From Merluccius polli (lineage: Eukaryota > Chordata > Actinopteri > Gadiformes > Merlucciidae), in NCBI GenBank assembly GCA_030340625.1, contig JAOPHQ010001797.1, positions 1 through 64,000 of the forward strand: 64,000 bases of DNA, in the 5' to 3' direction. Made by a program: the position numbers and the translations under genes. A model generated the notes under the pieces. It was not told where the DNA came from, ran no database searches, and saw only the letters and a program-made list of their open reading frames with translations. Below, piece by piece: positions 1 to 12,690 of the stretch. Position 1 is the first letter of the stretch; each line of letters starts with the position of its first letter.

Positions 1-608
1 CGTGGCGCTTTTAACGCTAATTGAGTGTAATTGCAATAAAAAAAAGAAAGAAGCGGCCTTGATTAAGAGTGGCTTTAGTAGGTTGTCTTGGCGCGTGAGA
101 CCAAGACCAAGACCACGGTTGATGACGATAGTCCTTTCAGACCTTTCAAAAAATAAGTGTCATCAGTTGGGACGAGTTCAGTACCCGCTTCCTTCGTTTA
201 CGTCTCAATTTGAATCTTTAGTCGGGATTATTCAATGCTTGAATTTGACTTCAAATGGCCGCAATCTAACATGTATGTACTGTATAAGGTTGGACAGGTT
301 GATACTTAAACCGTCGCAGCTAGCATGTCAGCATAGCTTCTGCTACGCCCGCTACAGTAGAAACACAAAGGGATGACAATTTACAGGCAATCGACGGCGG
401 CGACAGCAATTTCTCTTAAGATTATAACGAACGAAATGATGTTTTGCCTCGTGTAAAGTGTCTTGTTTCTTTAAAAGTGTCTTCAAGCGGAGAAAAACGA
501 CGTCTCTCCTCTTGTCTTCACCCTTTTCCCTCTTTGCCACATTAATGCCACGCCGTGTCTCTTGTGTCTCTCTCTCTCCCTGTCCCCCTCTTCTCTTGTC
601 TCCTCCAG
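1..608 (+). other. cacnb4 intron upstream of the first visible exon
   Basis: No exon is recognisable here. The SH3 and early HOOK exons expected before the first visible cacnb4 exon are not present, so they lie left of the window. The stretch ends in a pyrimidine-rich tract and an AG acceptor at 607-608. Confidence 0.6.
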
Positions 609-2264
609 TAAGTCTGGCGGGAACTCCTCTTCCAGTGTGGAGGATGAGGTGTCTGCCTCCATCCGACCACTCATCTCCTCGGCAGGTGAGCGCATCGGAT
701 GGGGGCGGGGGTGGGGGGGGGGGTGGGTGAGGCGGCGTCACGAGGGTGGGGTGGGTGAGGAGAGGCTTCGGCTAGCTTACGGACCGTCCGTCCCCCCCCC
801 CCCCCACACACACGCTATCCCGCGATTGGACGCTAAAGTGAGAGGCCTGCTTTTCTGTGTCTCTCTTTATTTTTGCGTAGAGTAATAAGGATATTTATAC
901 TTTGTTTCTGTCAATGGCTTGTAGAAGTGGCACGATTTTTTTCCCATGATCCTCCTCTTCCTCCAGTTGAGGACAGCAGGGTGCTCTGACACTGGGGCCG
1001 TGCCACAATGTGAACCCAATGACCAGACTAGGATCCCCCCCCCCTCTCTCCCCCACCCCTCCCCCCTACTGCGGCCATGTGACTTTGTGAATATGACCAT
1101 AGGACAATAGAAATTCAATTCAATTCAATTTATTCAATTCAAAGAAATTACATTTCAAATGTTCGCCGATCGCCATGTTATTCACTAACATCGCTAGATA
1201 ACCTGTCTTCATATGTATAGTGGATAAATGTCCGGGCATGCGATGTGATGGGGGGGGGGGGGGGGGGGGGGGTTGGATTATGAAGCATGACATCACGTTT
1301 TGGGTGACCTCCCACCCCTGCCAGCGGCTAACGCCTCTGTTCTCTCCCTCTCTCGCAGGCAAGCAGAAACAGAAAGTGGTAAGTTGGGGACGGTAAAAAA
1401 AAAAAAATTCATCTGCCCGTTCATTTCCTGACTCCCTATTCAACCACCGGGCGTGAATGGGGATTACTCCCAAGGCGCCGTTTCAAAGTAAAAGCCTCTT
1501 TGTGACGTCACAAGTGGGATCGTCAGTCATAGGTGCATATACAGTAGGACTGAAAAATTGCTGGTAGGCGTTGTGATGCTGCTGGCCCAACTTGTGATGT
1601 CACAAAAGGCTACATTTAGAAATGGCCTGCCATGGACCGTTAACCTTTCCCCCGGTGGTAAAATAGGATACATTTAAATATTGCAATACCAGACTAAATA
1701 TGAATTACGGATTGACTAAAGAGCGGTAAACATGGGTATATTTTTGAGTAGGGGTGGTTGTTGCATAGCCCTAACAACAATATTACAGTATGATTATGAT
1801 TGTCGTGCTCATTGTGATCGATAATAAAGCTGTACAACCCCTTTTCAGACCTTCCCCAATTGACAAAAATTAAAAACATGCCCAAATCTTCCAATAAAGA
1901 CATTTTATATTTGTTTTAAAGCCACCGAGAATTGTAAGGTTTGGTGGGTTTGGTACAGTCGGCATGCTGGTGTCACCCTACTATCCTACTTGCAGTATTG
2001 TGGGAACAAAGAAACAGCAATTATATATATATATATATATATATGTATTGTGTATGTATATATACTGTATATATATATATCCACCTCCACCGTTTCAGTG
2101 TACAGGTCTAAGCATCGCCGTGACAACCTAACTTCTGTATCTGTATCTTGGTTCTTGCATTCGTCTTCTTGCTTTCTTGTCGCTGTCTGCTGTGTGGATC
2201 CGTGTTTGCTGTCGATCGCTGTTGTGTAGTTAAGTGTCGGGTGGGGGGGGGGGGGGGGGTTATG

Positions 2265-2297
<33 letters not shown>

Positions 2298-3055
2298 CTG
2301 TGTGTGGAGGATATAGCGAGTTAGCTCACCGCTGACCTCTTCTCCTCTCTTTTATTCTCTCTCCGTTTCCCCCCTCGTCTCTACGTCCTCTCCTGTCCTC
2401 TCTGTCCTTCTCTCCTATCTCCTCTCTCCTCTCCTCCCCCCCTCTCCTCCCCCTCTGTCTTCTATTGCTACTCTATTGTTGTTTTCCACTCTCTCCTCTC
2501 TGTCCTTTGCTTTCTCCTCTGCCTCTTCTCCCCTCTCCTCTCCCTCTCCTCCCCTTCCCTTGTCTCCCCTCCCATCCTCTCCTCTCTCCTCCTCTTCCTC
2601 CCAACCCCACCCCCTCTCCTCTCGTCTTCACCCTCTCCTCTCCTCTCTCTCCTCTCCTTCCCCTCTCTCCTCCCTTCCTCCCTCTCTCCTCCGTCCCAAC
2701 CCCATCCCCTCTTCTCTCCTCTCCCCTCTCTCCTCTCCTCTCCTCCCTCTCTCCCCTCTCCCTCCCTCCCCTCTCTTCTCCCTCCAGACGGAGCATGTCC
2801 CCCCGTACGACGTGGTTCCCTCCATGAGACCGGTGGTGCTAGTGGGACCCTCGCTCAAGGGCTACGAGGTGAGCACCCACCCACCCACCCTCCCCACCCT
2901 CCCCACCCTCCCATCCCGCCTCACCCTCTCTGCACTCTCTGCTGTTACAGAGACACGACCACTCTGGACACACACACACACATGCACGCACGCACACACA
3001 CACGCACACACACACACACACATGCACACACACATGCACACACACACTCTATTTA

Positions 3056-3098
<43 letters not shown>

Positions 3099-3101
3099 CC
3101 C

Positions 3102-3132
<31 letters not shown>

Positions 3133-6100
3133 CACACCACCACCAAAAGATGATGACAAAGCGTCCAAAATAAAATAAAAGTTGCGTTGGTTGTATTTGC
3201 GACTGCATGCACGCCACAGGCGACCGCATGCACGCCGCGGGCGAAGGGCTCAGGAGAACCGCTAAGAGGGAGAATGTCGAAAAGGGTTTCTCCCTTCGGT
3301 CTTCTCCTGTTGTGGTTGTTAGCGCGCCACCTCCGTCTGTCCTGTCCCGGTTCCCCTGTGGGTCTCTCTCTCGCTCTCTCTCTCTCGCTCTCGCTCTCTC
3401 TCACAATCGCAATCACCTCCACCCCCCACCTCCCTGGTGTGCACGGTTGCCGCGGTAACATCCTCCGGGGTCCACACGCGTCAGCCTCAGAAGTAGAGCA
3501 AGGTGATGGGCAGGGACGGAGTGGATGCACAATGTTTCACGTGAGCTGGTGTTACCGCTGGTGTGTGTGTGTGTGTGTGCGTGTGTGTGTGTGTGCGCAC
3601 AACCGCTGGCGTTCATTAACATGCCGAACCCCAGGGCTGTCCGAGGGGCTTCGGGAAGCGAGGGGCATCCTTGTCACTCATGGAGTGAAATCAATACGAT
3701 GTAATGGCCTTCCTACCGTAATGGATTTAACATCAGCAACGGGGGAGGTGGGGGTGAGGAGGGGGGGATATTGTAGTTACTTTACTGCGCCAAATCATTT
3801 TTTGTGCTTACAGACGTTATACTTATCTGGCTGGTGCTTTCTTCACTTTAATTGAATGCTTTCAAACTTTGTTTTTTATGTTCACATCTCTGTTTGCAAT
3901 CTCAGCACTATTTCAAATGAGGTTACACTAAATAAAGTGTAAACGAAGGACGAAAATGAAAAAAGTGACACTTCAAATCGTTTCTGTGAGATTCGGAGAG
4001 TCGTGAAGCACATTGAGGTAGCGTTTTTGTCCGGGATCAGGTTCCTTGATAGGTTACAACCAGCTAGCCGGCAAAGGACGTCTTCTGCCGTCCTTGTCTC
4101 GCTACGACTGTTTCACTGAAATATTGGATATTGGATCCTGACTCTTCCCCCCCCCCCACCCCCCCCCCCCCCCTTCCACATTCCCAGTGTAACGTTTCAT
4201 AACTCCCTTGTTCCCTGCAGGTGACGGACATGATGCAGAAGGCGCTGTTCGACTTCCTCAAGCACAGGTTCGACGGCAGGTAGGAGACCCGCGGACTCGG
4301 CGCCTGGACTCGGTTTGACCCTACTGGGCTGCCGTAGCGTTGGATGGGTGTTGAAATTGATGATATTACGTTTATTTGTCTCTTATAGGTACAGTGGGTA
4401 AAGAAAAACACATGATTTTTTGAATGTGTTGCAAATGGATTAGTGTGGATTTGTGCAACAATTCTGCCAAAGTTATTTAAAAGCCATAATGGTTTGGGTG
4501 GGGGGGATCCAAGTAGGATGTGGCTTAGGGTTCCCAGAAGGTCAGAAACGGCCCTGGCGACAAGCTGTTCTCTCGTCTCCAGGATATCCATCACACGCGT
4601 TACGGCGGACATATCGCTCGCCAAGAGGTCGGTCCTCAACAACCCCAGTAAGAGGGCGATCATCGAGCGGTCCAACACGCGGTCCAGCTTAGGTGAGAGT
4701 CCAGACCTCCCTTGGATCAGAAGAAACGGGTGGTTCACAATTTAGACGATGTGAATTAGGTTTAGATGTTCATAAAAAAAAAAAAACCTGCTTTGTGTTT
4801 TGGATTTACTCTTTATTTCTGCCCGGCGACAAGATGGACAGTGTTCTGTGCTGTAGGTTTTATCATAAGAGATAATAATATATCTGAGACAGACAATTTT
4901 GGAGATTTTATTTTAAAAAATATGGGAAAAATAAGAAAATTTAAAAAAAATAACAGAAAACTTTCAATATAGCAATGGATATTTTTTAGTTATTTTTCTA
5001 ATTTCTCCCCTTCGGCTAAGCAATGTTGTATGTATTACCTATAGATTGAGGATCCATGCTCGCCGCTATCATTCAACCTGATGGCATGTGGTTTGTCTCT
5101 CCTCCTTACCCCTCACCCATCACCCTCACCCCTCTCCTCACCCCCTCACCAGCCGAGGTCCAGAGTGAGATCGAGCGTATCTTCGAGCTGGCCCGCTCCC
5201 TGCAGCTGGTGGTGCTGGACGCGGACACCATCAACCACCCGGCCCAGCTCCTCAAGACCTCGCTGGCGCCCATCATCGTCCACGTCAAGGTCTCCTCGCC
5301 GAAGGTAAACACAAATAATTCATTCGAAAAATGTAGTGAATTGTTAATTGGGACAATAGGGCTTGTACATCAGAATGCATCATAGGAGGTTTTGCTGACG
5401 ATACTCTGCAATATTGAGAGGACTCCAGAAAGTTGTAGTCCTGTAAAATCAATGTAAATATACCAAAACCTAGGCTGATGAAAACTTCTCGCATGAGAAA
5501 CACTGTGGCGGTTTCAAACCCAACAATGTCTCCCCATAACGACAAATCATTTCACCATGAATTACTAAACAATGACAAAAAAAACACGACTACCAACATA
5601 ATAACTAACATTACAATGCTCCTATGCTTCCAAAATGGAGGTGGTCATTGCGATGTGTCGTCACGATGTGCAAGCCCTATACTGTGGTTCAAATTTAAAA
5701 ATGACGTAAAAACAGTGACCGCTCTTTGGGTTTACCGGAGCTTATATCGAATTACAGACCTTTTCCCCCCCATTTAAATTTGTAATTAAATAAAACGGAC
5801 GTAGGTGGCAGATTAGGTGGATAGACACAGACATATATACATAGACTCCGCCATGTTTGAGACTGGACCAAGACTGGCCTTTAAACAAATACAAGTAAAT
5901 GGGGGAGCTGCGGTTTTTCTGGATAAAAAGCACTACTAACGTTTCCACTCCTGAACCGATTTCAATGAGTCGTTTTTATATTCAAGGGTTTTATGAGCTA
6001 TATCATAAACCCTGGCGACGTTGACGTACGATCCAAAGGCCAACGTGGCGTCTATGTATATTTATTTATACATTTATGGATAGAGAGGCACTTTTTGTTG

Positions 6101-9100
6101 GCCCGGCCGCAAGGTTGTCTGGGGACTCACTTCTTAAAAAAAACCCAAATCTACTCAACTTGACTTTCCTTTCTCCTCACCCTCGAAGATCATCAGGAGT
6201 GCGGAAGCTCATTTAGTAAGCGATGTGGTTTCATTGCTTTTCCTCCACTAACTAATCTGGAAACAGGTAGTGAAAAGGTTTTTGTTATTATTCTTTTTAA
6301 ATAGCACGCTGGTCATGTGTCCCCCCGCTTGGGAAAACCACCAACAAGAAAACCGACAAAAATGATATAAGTTAGCGAACAACGGCACCACTGCATTTAG
6401 CCCACGTTGTTGACCTGATTTGGGCCATTTATAGCATGAGCACATCCACATGGTAAGAAGTATTTTAACGCTGAAAGTGTCTCACCTCCTCACTTATGAA
6501 TACCAACCCCAAAATAAGTACTCAGAAACCAGAACCCAAACCCAAAACTACGCCATTTAAAGGGCCGCTATTTTACCACCAGGTGTGAGTGTGATTAGCC
6601 ATTAGTCCGGTCATCATGCATCTGGCTGGACACTCCCACATGTGATGTCACTAGAGGGTAGTGACATCACAATTTTTAATGGCTAATCACGCTCACACCG
6701 GGTGGTAAAATAGGGGCCCTTTAAACCACTGACACTGCGACCCCTGTGCATGGACGAGTATAAACTACGTCTCTGAAGCAACTTCACGTTTTCCACACAC
6801 AGCAACCCAGATGGCTTTTTAAAGAGCCGCAGAAAAACACTGAAGTCTTAATCAATACGGCGCCGGACAGCGACATCTCCGCCGTTATTTCTCAGTGATT
6901 ACCGATGGGCTTAAATGAGTATGTGTCACCTACACTACAATGGCTGGCACGTGATACACACTCGCTGGTCGTTTGATGGGGCTCTCCCTGCAAGCTGCAT
7001 GCAGAGGATTTAAGCACACACACAAGGGTGTCTTTCACTCGGTCTCTGAGATGCACCGATCCACGATCCCCATTCCTGAATTTGGATACCTGCCGATACC
7101 GATACTGATTCCGACACCAGATCTCTTTTTTCTTTATTATTAATTATTAATATTATTATTATTATTATACATTACGCGTGATACTTTTGCAGATGCTTCA
7201 TTAAATTGGTCGTATTAGCGTTGGCTTGACACACATCAGAAGTTGCTGTCTTGCTTTTTTGGTGTTTTTGAGACCAAAATATCTCCAAACTCAGGACATG
7301 CTGTTGAGTTAGCCAACTGCTTACGTTACTAGCTCACTACTACTTCTACTACTTCTTACTAGCCCTGAGACATGAACACCAGTTCATGGTCCAGTGCAAG
7401 CTGTGGAATGGAGTCTGGATCAGTATGTGGATCGGCGACGTCAGTCCGATATCCGATAATAAGTGAATTACGTCAGTATCGGCACTCGATATTGGATATA
7501 TATTATATCGGAAGTTCGCTCCCAAAGCTTGATTTGCGAATCTGGGGGTCCCAGATTTGGCGAATTCCTGACCCCAGTGTAAAGCTTGAAGTGTGTGTGT
7601 GTGTTTGTGTGTATTTTGTTGCGATGTGTCCCTCCAGGTCCTCCAGAGGCTGGTGAAGTCCCGGGGGAAATCTCAAAGCAAACATCTCAATGTTCAGCTG
7701 GTGGCTGCTGACAAACTGGCCCAGTGTCCACCGGTGGGTACCTTTTGTCCTGCAAGGACGGTCGTTTGTTTGCTTGATCTGGACGGTTAAATTGAGAAGT
7801 AGAAGAAGAAGAAGAGAGAAAAGATGGTTATTTTGCTTTAAAGTAAAATTTTCCTAAAAAAGCAGTAGAACACAATGACACAACAATCGACGATTAACAA
7901 CGCGTCATTCATCACAATTAACCCTAGTCCCCCGTCTCACCTGTCACCCTCTCTTAACTCCGCCCCCTCCCTTCCCACCTGACAGGAAATGTTCGACATC
8001 ATCCTGGACGAGAACCAACTGGAGGATGCCTGCGAGCACCTGGCCGAGTACCTGGAGGCCTACTGGAAGGCCACCCACACCTCGCTGGCCACGCCCCTCA
8101 ACCCCCTGCTGGGACGCAACCTGGGCCCCACCGCGCTCACGCCCTACCCCACCACCATCTCCGGACTGCAGGTACCGTTTTAGGGGGGCGCAAAATTATT
8201 TTGTCCCCAGATTAGTCCAGGATTATCTAGCTACTACCTCGCTATCTTGGGTATAGCCTTAGCTAGGTTCAAATGGCCGTTGCTAACGATATCTGGATGC
8301 ATCAAATTTGATAAATGGCCGCAGTATCCGGCAAAGAGACACCGACCAAACCACCAATTTTGAGACATGTCAGATGCATGCGTACTTTATACTGTATATT
8401 TGAGGTCTTTTCCATATTTTATTTTATTTCAGATTTATTTGGCAGGGACAGTGCACATCAGTTAGCGTACTAGTTCACACTTCAATGTGAACTAGTGCTG
8501 TAACATTTAAACAGTTAAATTACATTAAACTGATGTTACAACACCATGTGTGTCAGAGTTAGCCAAGAGGCTAATTTACATCTGTGGTCCCCGGGGTAAT
8601 TACAATAGAATTACAATACAAGGTCACATAACAATTACAATAGAGTAAAAACAAATACATAAAATACAAAAAAACAGTACACTACGTTAAGAAACCTTAA
8701 CAGTGCCGCCAGGGGGAAGGAGGGATTTGTTAAAAATGTTTGCACTGTATGACCTCATCATGTGAAATTATAATGCCAATAAAACAGAAACCTTAACAGT
8801 ACAGCAGCATTAAAGATAATCCGATGTAGTACATGATGTATAGATGTAGTATATGATTGTGGATGGTTTGGGACGAGCGGCTGACGTCTGCGGTTCGCCG
8901 GTTGTGATCACTGTGATCAGCAGAGCCAAAGAATGCGGCAGGGCAACCACGCCGGCGACCACTCCACGCCCAACGAGCGCCGCAACCTGATGACCAGCGA
9001 CGAGAACTACCACAACGAGCGGGCGCACAAGGGCCGCAACCGCGTGTCGTCGGGCTCGCAGCACAGCCGCGAGCAGCCGGACGCCTACCACCCGGACGCG

Positions 9101-9202
9101 TACGCCGACCCCTACCCGGACCCGTACCAGGACGCCTACAAGCCCCACCGCAACCGCACCTCGCCCGGCAGCTACAGCCACGACTCCCGCCATCGACTCT
9201 GA
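609..9202 (+). CDS. cacnb4: Voltage-gated calcium channel beta-4 subunit, 3' portion (9 exons)
   Basis: This is the cytoplasmic auxiliary subunit that binds the alpha-1 interaction domain of Cav1/Cav2 channels, promotes surface delivery and shifts gating. Exons: 609-685, 1359-1378, 2788-2868, 4221-4279, 4583-4692, 5153-5304, 7638-7733, 7986-8171, 8924-9202. All junctions are GT-AG and keep one frame, giving 352 visible residues and a TGA stop. The first exon and the 20-bp exon are the variable HOOK linker (KQKQK). The guanylate-kinase-like domain then begins at PPYDVVPSMRPVVLVGPSLK, where the P-loop is degenerate as in the family, and runs through LVVLDADTINHPAQL to LEDACEHLAEYLEAYW. The last exon carries LMTSDENYHNERA and ends YSHDSRHRL, a tail specific to beta-4 and unlike beta-1, -2 or -3. 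The N-terminal and SH3 exons lie outside the window. Which teleost paralogue (a or b) cannot be decided. Confidence 0.95.
1359..1378 (+). CDS. cacnb4: cacnb4 20-bp alternative micro-exon
   Basis: This 20-nt exon encodes the KQKQK part of the HOOK region. It is flanked by a pyrimidine-rich acceptor ending in CAG and a strong donor (GTAAGT). In mammalian beta subunits a 20-bp exon at this point alternates with a longer exon. No longer alternative is recognisable between 686 and 2787, so only this form is supported here. Confidence 0.85.
2330..3118 (+). repeat. Polypyrimidine tract and CA/CT/C microsatellites
   Basis: About 450 nt of almost pure pyrimidine (TCC/CTC-rich) precede the acceptor at 2787. 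After the 81-bp exon come (CA)n near 2970-3047, (CT)n near 3060-3095 and a poly-C run near 3101-3118. Open frames here are low-complexity translations, not genes. Confidence 0.85.
5356..5680. mobile_element. MITE-like element with ATAGGGCTTG termini
   Basis: The left end ATAGGGCTTGTACATC (5356-5371) is the inverted counterpart of GATGTGCAAGCCCTAT (5665-5680). A diverged copy at 31123-31376 shares the internal blocks TTGAGAGGA.CTCCAGA, AGTCCTGTAAAATC and CCATAA.GACAAATCATTTCA. A fragment lies at 58341-58398. There is no coding capacity. The superfamily is not assigned. Confidence 0.75.
6557..6726. mobile_element. Short palindromic MITE with TTTAAAGGGCC ends
   Basis: The ends TTTAAAGGGCC and GGCCCTTTAAA are followed inward by complementary arms (CTATTTTACCACC and GGTGGTAAAATAG, then GTGATTAGCCATTA and TAATGGCTAATCAC). 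A TGATGTCACTAGAGG core also occurs in the copy at 20407-20653. The flanks suggest a TTAA or TTA/TAA target site. It lies in a cacnb4 intron. Confidence 0.8.
7040..7510. repeat. Dispersed repeat of GATACCGATA type
   Basis: The left part carries TGCACCGATCC and CCGATACCGATACTGATTCC. The right part carries CAGTCCGATATCCGATAATA and CAGTATCGGCACTCGATA. This is typical of degenerate non-autonomous DNA transposons in fish introns. The borders are approximate and no coding sequence remains. Confidence 0.5.
8400..8790. repeat. Dispersed fish repeat fragment
   Basis: It contains TTTATTTGGCAGGGACAGTG and GAGGCTAATTTACATCTGTG followed by GTCCCCGGGGTAATTACAAT, blocks I recognise as a common interspersed repeat of fish genomes. 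It lies in the last cacnb4 intron. Family and borders are uncertain. Confidence 0.45.
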
Positions 9203-9344
9203 GCCCCCGGCGCCCATCTGAGCCCCCCGGCCCCCCCCATCATCATCCTCGACCGCCGGGCGTCCGCCTAAGCGAGAGCGACCGCCTCCCCGTCGACGCC
9301 AACCCCCCCCCCCCCCCCCCTTCCCGAATACACCCTCCAGCCTT

Positions 9345-9382
<38 letters not shown>

Positions 9383-11470
9383 GACTTAACACATAACACA
9401 AACCCAACATGGCTCCCCCTCCGTTTTTTTTCTTCTTCACGTCACACTCTTCAATTATTTTCTTGGCGCTTTTATTTTTCCCGGTTTTCGGACCGACGCC
9501 CAAACAAAATGGATTCCCACGCACGTTTTCCCGGGCCGAGGCAACACTTAACGTCGGTTTTGGCGAGTTAAAAGCTAAAAGCTCGCCAGCGAAGTGAATC
9601 TTTTGAATTTTTTCTCTCTCTGTCTCTCTCTCTCTCGTCTTTTTTTTCGTCCATGAGTTTCAAACCGGGACCGTTACGCGCGGGGGGGGAGGGGGGGGGT
9701 GTTTCTCCGTGCTTTACCCCTTCACCGAGGGTGCTTGGCTGACGACGCACACTCAACGCAAGATTTTTGTTCCTTTTTTGCAGGCGTTAGCGCTAATTGG
9801 CTCGGCCTGCCGCCGCCAAGCCAATTAGCCAGAGTGGACGGACGGTGCACATTTTTACAGGCGTCCAAGTGCCTGAGACAGCAGCAGCACACCAGGGGGG
9901 GGGGGGGGGGTGGGGTGGGGTGGTTGAAAGACCGCACCTGTGGTTGAAAGACCTTACAGCCCTGTGTAAATCCTGTCACCGTTTAGCTGTTAGCGCATGC
10001 TTTTTTCCGCAGGGTGGCCTGCTGTGGTCGTACGTCGTGTGGGAGGTTTGGAGGGGTTTATTTTATTTTTTTTGTAACTGCTGTAACAGAGACTCTCCCG
10101 TGACGACGGACGCAGACGCCCGTTTTTTCCTTTCTTGGTTTTCCCTAATGACAACAACTGATTGTGTTGAAAAATGCGACGGAGGCATTGGCGGCGGCGG
10201 GCGGGCGGGTGGGTGTGTGGGTGTGATTGTTTAACTGGTGTTTGGCTTCTGGTTCTTCTCTGGAACCGGCACTTTCCACTAACTCGTTCTCGTTTCTGCC
10301 ATTTTGAAGGTCACTTTTTTGGCGACAGACAGCTTTCCTGTAGCGTAAGGCTTCGATGGCGTTTTAATTCGGGGCGCAAGGGGGGGAGCCTCGCTTGCCG
10401 TCGGCGTGACGAGAGGGGCGGTGCCGGATCAGATACCCTATGGGAACGCACGTCAACGCAGCGAGACGACAAGCGACAAGCCCGCCTCCAAAAACCGCTA
10501 GCACTTAGCATGGTATAGCAAGGCAATAGTTAGCGTGGCGGGAGTGTGGTGAACGAGGGGGCGGTCGAGTACATGGGCAAAAACAAAAACAAAAACATAC
10601 TTGGTTTGCGATACTTTTGTTGTGACGGGCATAAGAGGCCATTAAGGCCCCCAGGGGCCCCTCATAAGGGCCGCTGTGCCGGCCAAGACGATCCGACCCG
10701 AAGCCGCTTCCAGTCCTCCCCTCCGCCATGCTAACCGATTAGCAGTTGGGGATTTAGCTTGGTAATCCTCATCATCAGAGCATCTTCCTGCTGAAAGTGG
10801 CCGGTTGTTTTCGCATTAAGTACAAACAAAAAAACACACAAAAAAAAGCCCCAACATCGATATTAAAATGCAGAGAGTTCAGCGAGAGCAAAACACACAC
10901 AAAAAAAAATGGCGTCAGCGCCGGTTGAGTTCGCCCCCCGCAGCCGCTGCTGCTGCTGCTGCTGTAGCCATTTTACTGGCGACCGATTTGGCCCTCGCGC
11001 AGCGGTCGGTCCGGCGCCGGGGTCCAATGCGGTGGCGGCGGCGGCGCGCCATGCGGGGGTCGTTCCCGTTGGGCCGGGTCCCGTTCTCGCGAGACCCTCG
11101 GCGAGACCCTCGCCCCCCCATCCTAAGAGTCAGGATCTTCTTTGCATCATGTCCACTCTCTGTGTAGCAGGCATGTGTTCCCCGAGACAGAGCATGCTTC
11201 CTTTCAGTGGTTAAATGGAAAAATAGAGACACCTTGTGTAATCATGTTGACGTTTTGTTTTTTGTTTCGGGTTTCTTTTTTTTGGGATGATATAAGGGCA
11301 CAAGTTTTACTCCGGAAAAAAAAAAAGAAAAAGAAGAAGAAAAGAATGAATAAGTTAATAAATTATTATTGAGATAAAAAAATAATAAAAGGTTGGTTCA
11401 AATCGCAAAGGGGAAATTGTCCGTCCCTGGAAGCGCTGCGCATAATGAGCGGGTTGGTTGAAATGGGTCA

Positions 11471-11513
<43 letters not shown>

Positions 11514-11700
11514 CTTGGTTTGTGTGCCGCGGTTTGCCATGTGGATTTCTATCCAGGAAATCTGTGTGACAAAGTGTGGGTGCAATGCATGAGTTATCTT
11601 GATTAAAACCTTTCTTTCCCTCCCCCGGTGGATATTTTCCATGATTTTGTATTATTTATTTGTATTTATTTTTGTGTAACTTTGGGAAATGACGAGCGTT
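9203..11700 (+). other. cacnb4 3'UTR and downstream DNA
   Basis: No second coding exon is visible after the stop. The stretch is GC-rich with homopolymers, then AT-rich. An AATAAA-like run near 11385 and another AATAAA at 14779-14784 are both possible polyadenylation signals, so the 3'UTR end cannot be fixed. A (TTA)n tract lies at about 11471-11510. Confidence 0.5.
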
Positions 11701-11703
11701 TCT

Positions 11704-12690
11704 GGGCCCAGTTTCCCGAAAGCGTCGTTAGCCTAAGTGGTTCGTTAAGTTCGTCGTACGACCATCAGACAGTTTTCACACCGTTTCCCGAAAGCATCGT
11801 TGCGTAACGACCGTCGTTAAGACGCTCGTAGCTAACGAGAGCTCCAGGGGTACTCGTAGCGCACTACGAGCGTCGTTAACACGTCCAATACCACTGAATG
11901 TCCAGCTGGTGACGCTAAAGTTACGATAGGCTATACAGCTTAGTCTATGTTATACCATGGTCTGGGTGAATACTCGATTCTGATTGGCTGAAGATTATAG
12001 AGCGGAGCTCTATAATCTTATCTTTGATGTACACCTAGGAAAGACGTTGACGCTATGAAGACGCTATGGCCACGTTGCTTGGCAACGCCTGCATACGGGA
12101 GATATGAAATAGTCCGCGCGACTTATAACAATAAAAAAACCCTCACAATTGTAACTCTAAAACACATTAAAGTATTATTAATTGATTAAATATTAACAGA
12201 AATGAATGGACGACGCGGAGGCGTGAACCGCGGAGGACGGTTCTGTTAATGGACACCTCGAAGGGCATTATCCCGAATGGTCACTTACGAAAGAAAGAAA
12301 TATTTAATCAATTAATAATACTTGAATGTGTTTTAGAGTTAAAATCGTGAGGTGTTTTTTTTTTTTTTTACAAATCGAGCAGACTATTTAATATCTCCCG
12401 TATGCAGGCGTTGCCAAGCAACGTGGCCATAGCGTCTTCATAGCGTCAACGTCTTTCGTAGGTGTACTTTTCAACCTACACCCTCCAGCCAATCAGAATC
12501 GAGTATATGTATTTCAGCACCGTGTCAGTGGACAGGTACAAGGCTACGATCGATCGTTAGATCTGTGCACGCGCGTTCATGTTAAGAGGAGTTTCGGGAA
12601 ACGCACGGAAAAAAATAACGATCGTTCGAAAGATGATTCGTAAGAAGGATCATAAGATGGATCGTACATCGTTATCGGGAAACTGGGCCC
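11704..12690. mobile_element. Outer non-autonomous DNA transposon
   Basis: The terminal inverted repeats GGGCCCAGTTTCCCGA (11704-11719) and TCGGGAAACTGGGCCC (12675-12690) bound a 987-bp interval rich in CGTCGTTA-type subterminal motifs; GTTTCCCGAAAGC recurs near 11784. No transposase frame is present. A second palindromic element is inserted inside (11973-12503). No clear target duplication is seen and the superfamily is not assigned. Confidence 0.8.
11973..12503. mobile_element. Nested fold-back element with TA target site
   Basis: It starts CTCGATTCTGATTGGCTG and ends CAGCCAATCAGAATCGAG, flanked on both sides by TA. The two arms of roughly 200 nt match almost throughout, for example GACGTTGACGCTATGAAGAC and GTCTTCATAGCGTCAACGTC. 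The loop is near 12195-12298. A smaller palindrome (AAGATTATAGAGC and GCTCTATAATCTT) sits in the left arm only. TA duplication and the long-hairpin form fit Tc1/mariner-mobilised MITEs. Confidence 0.82.

Noticed and set aside
10174..10518. Open frames downstream of cacnb4
   Set aside because: GC-rich 3'UTR-type DNA with no family resemblance; no splice acceptor linking it to cacnb4, which ends at a conserved C-terminus.
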